A DNA stretch of 64,000 bases. Origin: an uncultured Bacteroidota bacterium. Its GTDB lineage: Bacteria; Bacteroidota; Bacteroidia; Chitinophagales; LD1. Positions 1-7,070 of the stretch are shown here, piece by piece (position 1 is the first letter of the stretch; every line of letters begins with the position of its first letter). The notes beneath the pieces were generated by a model. That model worked only from the letters and a program-made list of their open reading frames with translations. It ran no database searches and was not told the origin of the DNA. Location: contig CALAYL010000029.1 of NCBI GenBank assembly GCA_937894725.1, positions 1 to 64,000 on the forward strand. Direction: 5' to 3'. The translations under genes and the position numbers were made by a program.

Positions 1-14
1 AAGCAGGCCCCACA

Positions 15-38
15 TCAATGCGCCTCTAACCAATTATG
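15..38 (-). repeat. Diverged copy of the polA 3' end (att-like repeat 1)
   Basis: Read on the minus strand, these 24 bases encode H-N-W-L-E-A-H-stop. The polA C-terminus is D-N-W-L-E-A-H-stop. The Leu codon is TTA instead of TTG and the stop is TGA instead of TAA, so most differences are synonymous. This implies descent from a coding sequence, not chance. It has the same orientation as the real polA end at 2940-2963. Confidence 0.6.
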
Positions 39-53
39 GTGGGATGATCTACA

Positions 54-87
54 AACTTTTCCAACGTTTCTGAACGTTGGAAAAGTT
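54..87. repeat. REP-like hairpin, CTTTTCCAA family
   Basis: A perfect 15-bp stem (54-68 paired with 73-87) closes a 4-nt loop TCTG. The outer arm CTTTTCCAA and its complement recur at 26326-26355 and 28152-28185, with changes near the loop that are compensated in the other arm. No T-tract follows, so a simple terminator is less likely than a dispersed palindromic repeat. Confidence 0.6.
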
Positions 88-99
88 AATCTGCGAAAT

Positions 100-133
100 A
101 AACCCTCAAAGTTTCAGAAAAACTAGAGGGTTT
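100..133. repeat. Degenerate REP-like hairpin, AAACCCTC family
   Basis: An imperfect inverted repeat starts with AAACCCTC and ends with GAGGGTTT around a TTTCAGAAA-like centre. It is a decayed relative of the perfect hairpin at 26276-26310. In both places it sits within about 50 bp of a CTTTTCCAA-family hairpin, so the two families travel as a pair. Confidence 0.5.
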
Positions 134-185
134 GAAATCAAGAAAAGGCTTTAGCTGTCTATTTTTTCTACCTCTTTTATTTAAA

Positions 186-214
186 CTTTGAGTTGCACTT
201 CGCTATCAACTTGA
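186..214. repeat. Hairpin repeat with CACTTCGCTA apex (degenerate)
   Basis: The arms CTTTGAGTTG and CAACTTGAAG pair with two mismatches around a CACTTCGCT centre. This is the most diverged clear member of the family also seen at 254-280, 25347-25373 and 26185-26215. Confidence 0.4.
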
Positions 215-253
215 AGAGCTGGCTTAGCATGAACCATGCAAGAAAGTCGGACA

Positions 254-280
254 TACTCGTTGCGCTTCGCTAAACGAGTA
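254..280. repeat. Hairpin repeat with GCGCTTCGCTA apex
   Basis: An 8-bp perfect stem (TACTCGTT with AACGAGTA) encloses GCGCTTCGCTA, which itself folds as GCG-CTT-CGC. The bases CGAG and a G-rich run follow it, as after the copies at 462-490 and 25347-25373. The arm sequence differs between copies while pairing is kept. Confidence 0.55.
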
Positions 281-299
281 CGAGAGTGGGCAGTTTTTT

Positions 300-323
300 T
301 TAATGCGCCTCCAACCAATTATC
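300..323 (-). repeat. Exact copy of the last eight polA codons (att-like repeat 2)
   Basis: These 24 bases are identical to 2940-2963, which encode the last seven residues and the stop codon of polA on the minus strand. Sequence identity stops at both edges. Position and orientation are as expected if a mobile segment had integrated at the 3' end of polA and left a direct repeat, with 324-2939 between the copies. Confidence 0.7.
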
Positions 324-461
324 CCTCACATTTCACCTACAAGTATTAGTGAGGAATGAACAATGCTTATGCACCTTACAATTCATTGAATTTTTTAAAC
401 ACTCAAGCACCGCTGTACTAATGTAAGATGCTTTGTATTACAAATGCAAAGAAAACAAACA

Positions 462-490
462 TAATCTTTACCGCTACGCTCAAACGATTA
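462..490. repeat. Degenerate hairpin repeat followed by G10
   Basis: The short arms TAATC and GATTA enclose CCGCTACGCT, one substitution from the CGCTTCGCT apex of the other copies. CGA and a run of ten G follow directly. Homopolymers like this are prone to sequencing and replication slippage. Confidence 0.35.
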
Positions 491-547
491 CGAGGGGGGG
501 GGGACGTGACAAAGGTTAAACATCTTTATGTTCCAAAATTGAATTAA

Positions 548-579
548 TTTGTTGAACTAAGTTTTTAAATCTATTTTTG
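548..579 (+). promoter_or_regulatory. Bacteroidota-type promoter for the zinc-ribbon gene at 604
   Basis: TTTG at 548-551 and TATTTTTG at 572-579 are separated by 20 bp. This matches the TTTG and TAnnTTTG consensus of the primary sigma factor in Bacteroidota. Transcription would start near 586, about 18 bases before the ATG. Confidence 0.55.
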
Positions 580-603
580 AAGTAGTAAATTAAAAACAAA
601 TTT

Positions 604-852
604 ATGAAGTATCATGTTTGTCCTAAATGCAGTAATGCTGATAATACTTATAGTGTTCTTCAATGCCGTAGTTGTGGTGGAGTTATAGGTTGTTTCAAAG
701 AATTTACAAACCCTATATGGGGTAAACAAGTTAGCAATGGTTGCGCTAATTTATTGTTAAAGTATGCTGGTAGCATTGAATGCAAGTTATGTGGTCATAA
801 AGGCACTTTTTTCAACCCTGAAACAATGCATTACAGACCGATTATTGGATAA
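604..852 (+). CDS. Small cysteine-rich zinc-ribbon protein, function unknown
   Basis: This 82-residue protein has three CxxC pairs: C-P-K-C near residue 6, C-R-S-C near 21 and C-K-L-C-G-H near 60. They could form one or two zinc ribbons. There is no signal peptide or membrane segment, so it is probably cytoplasmic. I cannot assign a family; small zinc-ribbon proteins of this kind occur in mobile and accessory DNA. A well-formed promoter lies 25 bases upstream, which supports expression. It sits inside the segment bounded by the polA-end repeats, so it may be cargo of that segment. No recognisable partner gene lies beside it. Confidence 0.6.
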   Translation: MKYHVCPKCSNADNTYSVLQCRSCGGVIGCFKEFTNPIWGKQVSNGCANLLLKYAGSIECKLCGHKGTFFNPETMHYRPIIG

Positions 853-945
853 AATGAATCCTTTCATTAGTTATTATTACACACCTCACACATTAGTGAA
901 ACATGAATTGCGCTTTTTTCCAAATGACTTAATGAATTTCTCACT

Positions 946-1158
946 CTAGTCGAAATTTTCGCCTTCGCAACTTCGAACCACCAAAATAAATTTAGCTAAA
1001 AACTTGAAGAATAAACAGGCACAAGTTACCCCACCAAAATCCACACACAAAACTTGCGCCAGTTTGGGTTTCAAGTACTTTTTTACATATCCTTTTTCAT
1101 TTGCATCTAAGCGGTGAATAAGCTGGTATAAAGCATCTGAACCTTCGTCCTTTTTCAT
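946..1158 (-). pseudogene. Truncated N-terminal remnant of a Bacteroidota hypothetical protein
   Basis: The frame has 70 codons. Its first 30 or so residues (M-K-K-D-E-G... Y-Q-L-I-H-R-L... N-E-K-G-Y-V-K-K-Y-L) resemble the start of a large Bacteroidota family whose members begin with a 'LxQLIxSLxxxEKxYFKxY'-type helix and normally run for several hundred residues. After about residue 30 the sequence becomes low-information and ends early. I infer that the rest of the gene was lost by deletion. The family resemblance is from memory and unverified; an unrelated short protein is possible. Confidence 0.35.
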
Positions 1159-1302
1159 ATATTTTTTCTTAAATATAATCTACTGTACAGGATTCTATTT
1201 CATTTCTAATGGCATTATTAAAAGTCGGAAAAAAATTGCCCAACCTTTAATAATGCATCTATTTCCCTTCTATTTCCCAACAAAAAGTAGCATGATTTAG
1301 TA

Positions 1303-1310
1303 TACATTTG
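1303..1310 (+). promoter_or_regulatory. Putative -7 box of the duplicated secreted protein gene
   Basis: TACATTTG matches the TAnnTTTG -7 consensus of Bacteroidota and lies 31 bases before the ATG at 1341. No good TTTG -33 element is seen at the right distance. Confidence 0.35.
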
Positions 1311-1340
1311 TACAACACTAAAAAATCTAAACCTTAAATT

Positions 1341-2843
1341 ATGAAAAAATTAGCTCCTTTAGCGCTCTATTTATTTTTTTCTTTTCAGATAACTCAAATA
1401 GTTGCTCAGAATACATGTTTTTATTTTGATGATTCACTTTTAGCTACACTGCAGAATAGGGAGAATGCGGTAGATCTTTTTCGTGGCGCTGGCCAACCGC
1501 TACAAGGGTGGAGCTCGGTGAACGGAAGTCCTAGTGTTGTTAAGAATTTTGGAGGTGTAAACACGCCATCGGGCACGCAATGTTTGGTATTAGCAGCATG
1601 TGGCTCTAACAGAAGTGAAGGGGTTTCTTATAACTACACATTTAAGTCAGGTAAAAACTATCAAGTAAGCTTTAAGTATCGTTACATAAGCATACAAGCT
1701 AGCAACGCTGCTATAAACACTTTTGATGTATTGATAGCCGATAGTTTGTTACACAACAACCAAGGGGGGTGCGGGACCATAAATACACGAGCGGTATCGC
1801 CTCAATCTGTTAATATACTGAGCAAAACAAACTATAGTGATACCGCATGGCAAACGGCAACACTAAATGTATCAAATTTAGGAAGAGACTATTCTCAAAT
1901 ATGGTGGAGGATAAACATTCCACAAGCTATAGTTGCAGCACCATACTTATTGCTAGATGATGTTTGTATTCAAGAAATTCCTACAGCTACTTGTTTTTAT
2001 TTTGATGATACAATTTTAGCTACACTGCAGAATCGGGAAAATGCCGTTGATCTTTTTCGTGGCGCTGGCCAACCGCTACAAGGGTGGAGCTCGGTGAACG
2101 GAAGTCCTAGTGTTGTTAAGAATTTTGGAGGTGTAAACACGCCATCGGGCACGCAATGTTTGGTATTAGCAGCATGTGGCTCTAACAGAAGTGAAGGGGT
2201 TTCTTATAACTACACATTTAAGTCAGGTAAAAACTATCAAGTAAGCTTTAAGTATCGTTACATAAGCATACAAGCTAGCAACGCTGCTATAAACACTTTT
2301 GATGTATTGATAGCCGATAGTTTGTTACACAACAACCAAGGGGGGTGCGGGACCATAAATACACGAGCGGTATCGCCTCAATCTGTTAATATACTGAGCA
2401 AAACAAACTATAGTGATACCGCATGGCAAACGGCAACATTAAATGTATCAAATTTAGGAAGAGACTATTCTCAAATATGGTGGAGGGTAAATATTCCACA
2501 AGCTATTGTTGCTGCCCCCTACCTATTGCTAGATGATGTTTGTATTCAAGAAACAAATATCACGGGTGTTAAGGAGTTGAATAAGAATGCTGATGAATGG
2601 ATACTTTACCCAAATCCTGCAACCAATTTTGTCAATATTCAACTAGGCCCAGAAAGCAAGATATCATTGTCTAGTGTTCAAGTTTTTAATATGTTAGGAA
2701 AGGAAATTAGAAACATTGAAACGCGCATTTCTGACGATAAAATTCAGCTAGAAACGGCAGGTATTCAAGCCGGTAATTATATTGTAAAAGTAACGAATAA
2801 CGCTTCTCAAATTTTTACAAAACGCCTGGTAATTACAAAATAA
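1341..2843 (+). CDS. Secreted protein with two near-identical 188-residue repeats and a T9SS sorting tail
   Basis: The 500-residue protein has a signal peptide (about residues 1-22), two copies of one domain (about 25-212 and 217-404) and a C-terminal T9SS type A sorting domain starting near 'LYPNPATNFV' and ending 'KRLVITK'. The repeat domain has a jelly-roll-like or carbohydrate-binding-module-like look (a conserved DDVCI edge strand), but I cannot name it. It should be secreted or displayed on the outer surface. The two copies differ only at their ends, and a 390-bp core is identical at DNA level. A strong hairpin terminator follows the stop. The gene lies within the segment bounded by polA-end repeats. 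Confidence 0.85.
   Translation: MKKLAPLALYLFFSFQITQIVAQNTCFYFDDSLLATLQNRENAVDLFRGAGQPLQGWSSVNGSPSVVKNFGGVNTPSGTQCLVLAACGSNRSEGVSYNYTFKSGKNYQVSFKYRYISIQASNAAINTFDVLIADSLLHNNQGGCGTINTRAVSPQSVNILSKTNYSDTAWQTATLNVSNLGRDYSQIWWRINIPQAIVAAPYLLLDDVCIQEIPTATCFYFDDTILATLQNRENAVDLFRGAGQPLQGWSSVNGSPSVVKNFGGVNTPSGTQCLVLAACGSNRSEGVSYNYTFKSGKNYQVSFKYRYISIQASNAAINTFDVLIADSLLHNNQGGCGTINTRAVSPQSVNILSKTNYSDTAWQTATLNVSNLGRDYSQIWWRVNIPQAIVAAPYLLLDDVCIQETNITGVKELNKNADEWILYPNPATNFVNIQLGPESKISLSSVQVFNMLGKEIRNIETRISDDKIQLETAGIQAGNYIVKVTNNASQIFTKRLVITK
1413..1976 (+). repeat. Intragenic tandem duplication, copy 1
   Basis: This is the first 564-bp copy of the internal domain, with a period of 576 bp to copy 2 at 1989-2552. 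Bases 1473-1862 are identical to 2049-2438. Substitutions, mostly synonymous, are confined to the flanks of the copy. Confidence 0.9.
1989..2552 (+). repeat. Intragenic tandem duplication, copy 2
   Basis: This is the second 564-bp copy. It differs from copy 1 by a few changes in the first 60 bases and by a cluster near the end (for example AACATTCCACAAGCTATA against AATATTCCACAAGCTATT). The protein is almost unchanged. Confidence 0.9.
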
Positions 2844-2868
2844 GAAAAGTAAGCTTCTGCTTATGTCA

Positions 2869-2907
2869 AAACTGCTCCACTTTTTTTAAAGAATGGAGCA
2901 GTTTTTG
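2869..2907. terminator. Bidirectional Rho-independent terminator
   Basis: A perfect 12-bp stem (2869-2880 with 2895-2906, AAAACTGCTCCA and its complement) flanked by A and T runs lies between the convergent gene ending at 2843 and polA ending at 2940. It can serve both. Confidence 0.85.
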
Positions 2908-2939
2908 TATTTGATAGATTTCTAGCACAACGACCATAC

Positions 2940-2963
2940 TTAATGCGCCTCCAACCAATTATC
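2940..2963 (-). repeat. polA 3' end, reference copy of the att-like repeat
   Basis: These are the final eight codons of polA (D-N-W-L-E-A-H-stop). They are repeated exactly at 300-323 and with mostly synonymous changes at 15-38, all in direct orientation. Confidence 0.7.
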
Positions 2964-5762
2964 GCCCACCCCTACTTCTACTTGTATCGGCACATCTAGT
3001 TTCAATGCATTTATCATAGACTCGCAAATGATGGGTTTCACTATTTCCACTTCACTCTTTGGCACATCAAAAACTAATTCATCATGCACTTGGAGCGTCA
3101 TTTTAGTTCCCAAATTTTTTTCTTTCAACTGCCTATAAATATTAATCATCGCTATTTTTATCATATCTGCTGCTGAACCTTGCACAGGCGCATTGATCGC
3201 TTCTCGTTCCGCAAACCCTCGTACCGCATAGTTTTGAGAGTTGATGTCTTTGAGGTAGCGTCTTCGTCCGATGATAGTTTTCACATAGCCTTCTTTGCGA
3301 GCAAAGGCGAGCGTTTCATCCATGTATTGTTTGATGCCTGGATATTGAATAAAATAATTGTCTATCAACTCTGCCGCTTCTTTTCGCCCTATACCCAATC
3401 GCTGCGCCAATCCAAAAGCCGAAATAGAATAGATGATACCGAAGTTGACCATCTTCGCTTTAGAACGCATTTCTTTGCTCACTTCTACGGTAGGTACTCC
3501 GAAAACCCTAGCGGCTGTAGCGGTATGAATGTCTATGCCATCTTTAAAATCTTGAATCATGTTTTGCTCTTGGCTCATAGCCGCTACCACACGCAATTCA
3601 ATTTGCGAATAATCGGCTGAAAGCAGCACATGATCAGCATCTCTAGCGATAAAAGCTTTGCGTACTTCTTGTCCTCGAGTAGTGCGGATAGGGATGTTTT
3701 GCAAATTGGGATTCACCGAACTCAACCTTCCTGTGGAGGCGATGGTTTGATTAAACGTAGTGTGTAGTCGTCCTGTTTTTTCATGCACCAACTGTGGCAA
3801 AGCATCTACATAGGTCGATTTCAATTTGGCTATTTCACGATAGGTTAAAATCTTGTCGGCTATGGGATAATCGGCTGCGATTTTTTGCAAGACTTCCTCA
3901 TTGGTAGAAGCCTGCCCTGTGGCAGTTTTTTTCTGTGCAGGGATTTTTAAATGTTTGAAAAGCACCTCGCCCATTTGCTTTGGTGAATCGAGATTAAATT
4001 TAATGCCCGCTTCTTCAAAAATAGCGGCTTGCACTTCGTCTATTTCTACTTGTAGTTTGGCAGAATAATCTTGTAAAAAAGCACTGTCTAATTTCACGCC
4101 TTCTGCTTCCATAGCACCTAGCACAGGTATGAGCGGATGTTCCACCTCTTCTAGTACATTTTCGACCGAACGTTCTTGCACCATGGTCTGCATCACTGTC
4201 TTTAATTGGAAAGTAATATCTGCATCTTCTGCGGCATATTCGCTCACTTTCTCTATCTCTACATCTCGCATAGAGAGCTGGTCTTTGCCTTTTTTGCCAA
4301 TGAGTTCTTTGATAGAAACAGGGGTATAACCCAGATATGTTTCGCTCAAAAAATCCATGCCGTGTTTCATATCTGGCTCTGCCAAATAATGCGCTAACAT
4401 GGTATCAAAAATAGGCATGGCTACGTCTATGCCGTATTGTCGAAGTACATGCCAATCGAACTTGATGTTTTGCCCTATTTTCACGATAGTAGTAGAAGAA
4501 AAAAATGGGCTAAAATGAGCTAGAATTTCTTTTGTTTTGGCTCTGTCGGAAGGTAGTGGGATATAATATCCCTCGCCTTTTTCGTACGAAAAAGAAAGCC
4601 CCACCAACTCTAAAGTGAAATAATCTAAAGAGCTCGTTTCGGTGTCAAAACAAACTTCTTTTTGCTGCAATAATTTAGCAGCAAGTGATTTGATTTCATC
4701 GTCTGTTTGCACCAAATGGTAAAGGTGTTTGGTATTCTCTATGTTTTGCCCAGCAACAGGTTTTTCTACAGCCGACTCTCCACTGTTGGGCGATTGTCGT
4801 TTGATAGTTTCAGTCTCTACCGCATTGCCAAAAAGATCGGTTTGAGCATTTTCGTTCACCGCTTTATTTACCGAAAAATCTGCTCCTAAAATCCGTTTGC
4901 CAATGGTCCGAAACTCCAGCTCTGCAAAGAGTTCAGCTAATCGTTCTTTGTTAGGTGGGTCTATGTGTAGCTGCTCATCCGTCACCGAAATCGGCACATC
5001 TAAAATGATAGTCGCTAATTTTTTGGAGATGACTCCCTGCTCCGCAAAGTTGGCAATATTTTCACCCAATTTCCCTTTGATATTCGCTGCATTGGCGATG
5101 ATATTTTCCATAGAGCCATACTCCTTGATGAGTTTTTTGGCCGTCTTTTCGCCCACACTGGGTATGCCCGGTATGTTGTCCACCGCATCACCCCACATAC
5201 CGAGTATGTCTATGACCTGCTCTGGTCGTTCTATCTCCCACTTTTCTAAAATTTCTTTAACCCCTAAAATCTCGACATCACCTCCCGAGCGAGCAGGTTT
5301 ATAAATTAAAATGTTTTCTTCTACCAACTGCCCAAAATCCTTGTCGGGCGTGACCATATACACCAAATGCCCTTCTTTGGCCTTTTGTTTAGCGATGGTA
5401 CCGATAATATCGTCAGCTTCATAGCCGGCATATTCTAAAATAGGAATATGAAAGCCCTTGATGATTTCTTTTATCCAAGGCACGGCATTCGTAATGTCTT
5501 CGGGCGTTTCTTGTCTATTCGCTTTGTAAAAACTATGCTCAGCAGCTCTGTCTGTTTGCGCTGCAGCATCAAATACCACCGCCAAGTGAGTAGGTTTTTC
5601 TTTGTGGATCAAATCAAGTAAAGTAGTGGTGAAACCACTGATAGCAGACACATTCATGCCCTTTGAGTTTATCAACGGATTTTTAGCAAAGGCAAAATAA
5701 GACCTAAATATCAAGGCAAAGGCATCGAGCAAAAATAATTTTGGAAGATTGGAAGTGGTCAT
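2940..5762 (-). CDS. polA: DNA polymerase I with 5' nuclease and 3'-5' proofreading domains
   Basis: PolA fills gaps during Okazaki fragment processing and excision repair. All three domains are present in this 940-residue protein: an N-terminal 5'-3' nuclease, a 3'-5' exonuclease with an intact D-T-E motif (FDTETSS), the N-I-K-F-D motif and Y-A-A-E-D, and a polymerase domain with motif A DYSQIELRV (about residue 717), motif B K-x-x-x-NFGIIYS (about 770) and motif C VHDE (about 892). Proofreading should be active. Motif B has Ser where Gly normally follows the Tyr. I chose the ATG at 5762 because the family starts just before the LFLLDAFALIFRSYF segment. The last eight codons are copied downstream at 300-323 and 15-38. 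Confidence 0.97.
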   Translation of the reverse strand: MTTSNLPKLFLLDAFALIFRSYFAFAKNPLINSKGMNVSAISGFTTTLLDLIHKEKPTHLAVVFDAAAQTDRAAEHSFYKANRQETPEDITNAVPWIKEIIKGFHIPILEYAGYEADDIIGTIAKQKAKEGHLVYMVTPDKDFGQLVEENILIYKPARSGGDVEILGVKEILEKWEIERPEQVIDILGMWGDAVDNIPGIPSVGEKTAKKLIKEYGSMENIIANAANIKGKLGENIANFAEQGVISKKLATIILDVPISVTDEQLHIDPPNKERLAELFAELEFRTIGKRILGADFSVNKAVNENAQTDLFGNAVETETIKRQSPNSGESAVEKPVAGQNIENTKHLYHLVQTDDEIKSLAAKLLQQKEVCFDTETSSLDYFTLELVGLSFSYEKGEGYYIPLPSDRAKTKEILAHFSPFFSSTTIVKIGQNIKFDWHVLRQYGIDVAMPIFDTMLAHYLAEPDMKHGMDFLSETYLGYTPVSIKELIGKKGKDQLSMRDVEIEKVSEYAAEDADITFQLKTVMQTMVQERSVENVLEEVEHPLIPVLGAMEAEGVKLDSAFLQDYSAKLQVEIDEVQAAIFEEAGIKFNLDSPKQMGEVLFKHLKIPAQKKTATGQASTNEEVLQKIAADYPIADKILTYREIAKLKSTYVDALPQLVHEKTGRLHTTFNQTIASTGRLSSVNPNLQNIPIRTTRGQEVRKAFIARDADHVLLSADYSQIELRVVAAMSQEQNMIQDFKDGIDIHTATAARVFGVPTVEVSKEMRSKAKMVNFGIIYSISAFGLAQRLGIGRKEAAELIDNYFIQYPGIKQYMDETLAFARKEGYVKTIIGRRRYLKDINSQNYAVRGFAEREAINAPVQGSAADMIKIAMINIYRQLKEKNLGTKMTLQVHDELVFDVPKSEVEIVKPIICESMINALKLDVPIQVEVGVGDNWLEAH

Positions 5763-5860
5763 AGAGGTTAGGTATATGTTTTCAATAGCGTTAAAATACA
5801 ACTTTGCGCTATAAAGCCAATTTTCTTACCTTATCTTTACATACCTAAACCCCAACCACC

Positions 5861-7045
5861 GTGCTTTCTCATCGTCAATTATTTTTACAACATCTAGCTC
5901 AAACGAGTCCTGCGCCTATGGGGTTGGAATTAGCAAAATCTGCAGGTGTATTTTTGTATGACAAAGATGGAAAGCCATACATGGACTTGATTTCGGGCTT
6001 TGCGGTGAGCAATATCGGACACTCTAATCCTGCTGTGATAGCTGCCATAAAAAATCAAGTAGATAACTACATGCACCTCATGGTATATGGCGAAATAGTA
6101 CAAGCTCCGCAAGTAAAATATGCGAAAAAACTCACTTCCTTTTTACCTGAAAACTTGAATACCGTTTTTTTCACCAACTCGGGGGCAGAAGCAACCGAAG
6201 GGGCTATGAAACTGGCTAAAAGAATCACGGGTAGAACAAAATTTATTTATTTCAAAAACAGCTATCATGGCTCTACCCAAGGCGCATTGAGCCTCATGGG
6301 CGATGAATATTATAAACAAGCTTTTCGACCTCTTTTACCCGATACCGAAGCCTTACATTATGGCGATGAAAGCGAGTTAGCCAAAATAGATGAACGAGTG
6401 GCAGCCGTATTTATAGAGCCTGTGCAAGCAGAATCAGGCGTGAGCGTGCCATCCGTTTCCTACATGCAAGCGCTAGCTAATCAGTGCAAAAAAATGGGCG
6501 TACTGTGGGTAGCAGACGAGGCGCAAACGGGTTTTGGGCGCACTGGGAGACTTTGGGGATTTGAAAACTTTGGCATTGTGCCTGACATTTTGCTTTTGGC
6601 GAAAGCCATAGGTGGGGGTTTGCCTTTAGGAGCATTTATTTCTTCGTATCAAAACATGCAACTGCTCACTCACAACCCTGTGTTGGGTCATATCACCTCC
6701 TTTGGTGGGCATCCTGTGAGTTGTGCTGCGGGTTTAACTGCTTTTGATTTTTTGATTGAAAGCAATTTGATAGCTGAAGTAGAAAAAAAGGGCGCTTTGT
6801 TTCAAGAAAAACTGCAACATCCTGCTATCAAATCGTTTCGCAGAAAGGGTTTGATGATGGCTATACAGTTTGCCTCTGCTGAAATTAATCAGCGAATAGT
6901 ACACACAGCTGTAGCTAACGGTTTGATTACAGATTGGTTTTTGTTTGCACCAGATTGTTTGCGGATATGTCCGCCACTCATTATAACTGACGATGAGATT
7001 AAAAAAGCATGTACCCTTTTGCTAAAAGTGATAGATAATCACTAA
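5861..7045 (+). CDS. Class III PLP-dependent aminotransferase
   Basis: This enzyme of 394 residues belongs to fold-type I class III aminotransferases (acetylornithine, ornithine and 4-aminobutyrate transaminase group). Visible signatures are the cofactor-phosphate loop TNSGAEATEGAMKLA, the D-E-A-Q-T-G-F-G-R-T-G motif with the Asp that holds the pyridine nitrogen, and the Schiff-base Lys in LLLAKAIGGGLPLGAF (about residue 247). The substrate cannot be read from sequence, and no arginine or GABA genes are nearby. The start codon is GTG at 5861. It diverges from polA with about 100 bases between them and is followed 25 bases later by recG, possibly in one transcript. Confidence 0.85.
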   Translation: MLSHRQLFLQHLAQTSPAPMGLELAKSAGVFLYDKDGKPYMDLISGFAVSNIGHSNPAVIAAIKNQVDNYMHLMVYGEIVQAPQVKYAKKLTSFLPENLNTVFFTNSGAEATEGAMKLAKRITGRTKFIYFKNSYHGSTQGALSLMGDEYYKQAFRPLLPDTEALHYGDESELAKIDERVAAVFIEPVQAESGVSVPSVSYMQALANQCKKMGVLWVADEAQTGFGRTGRLWGFENFGIVPDILLLAKAIGGGLPLGAFISSYQNMQLLTHNPVLGHITSFGGHPVSCAAGLTAFDFLIESNLIAEVEKKGALFQEKLQHPAIKSFRRKGLMMAIQFASAEINQRIVHTAVANGLITDWFLFAPDCLRICPPLIITDDEIKKACTLLLKVIDNH

Positions 7046-7070
7046 AGCAAATAATTCATTAGCTTTACGT

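Larger units (their letters stand above)
1..603. other. Gene-poor accessory stretch with hairpins and polA-end repeats
   Basis: I see no credible gene in these bases. They hold two partial copies of the polA 3' end (15-38 and 300-323), two REP-like hairpins (54-87 and 100-133), three members of a hairpin family with a GCGCTTCGCTA-type apex (186-214, 254-280, 462-490), a run of ten G (494-503), and the promoter of the small gene at 604. The mix of short repeats and homopolymers is typical of decayed or frequently rearranged accessory DNA. The left limit is unknown because the window starts here. Confidence 0.6.

Noticed and set aside
764..949. Frame overlapping the zinc-ribbon gene
   Set aside because: It overlaps in another frame, has no motif and uses no separate promoter.
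3180..5304. Several open frames on the plus strand opposite polA (for example 3180-3620, 4897-5304)
   Set aside because: They lie antisense to a clear DNA polymerase I with intact motifs and have no recognisable protein features.
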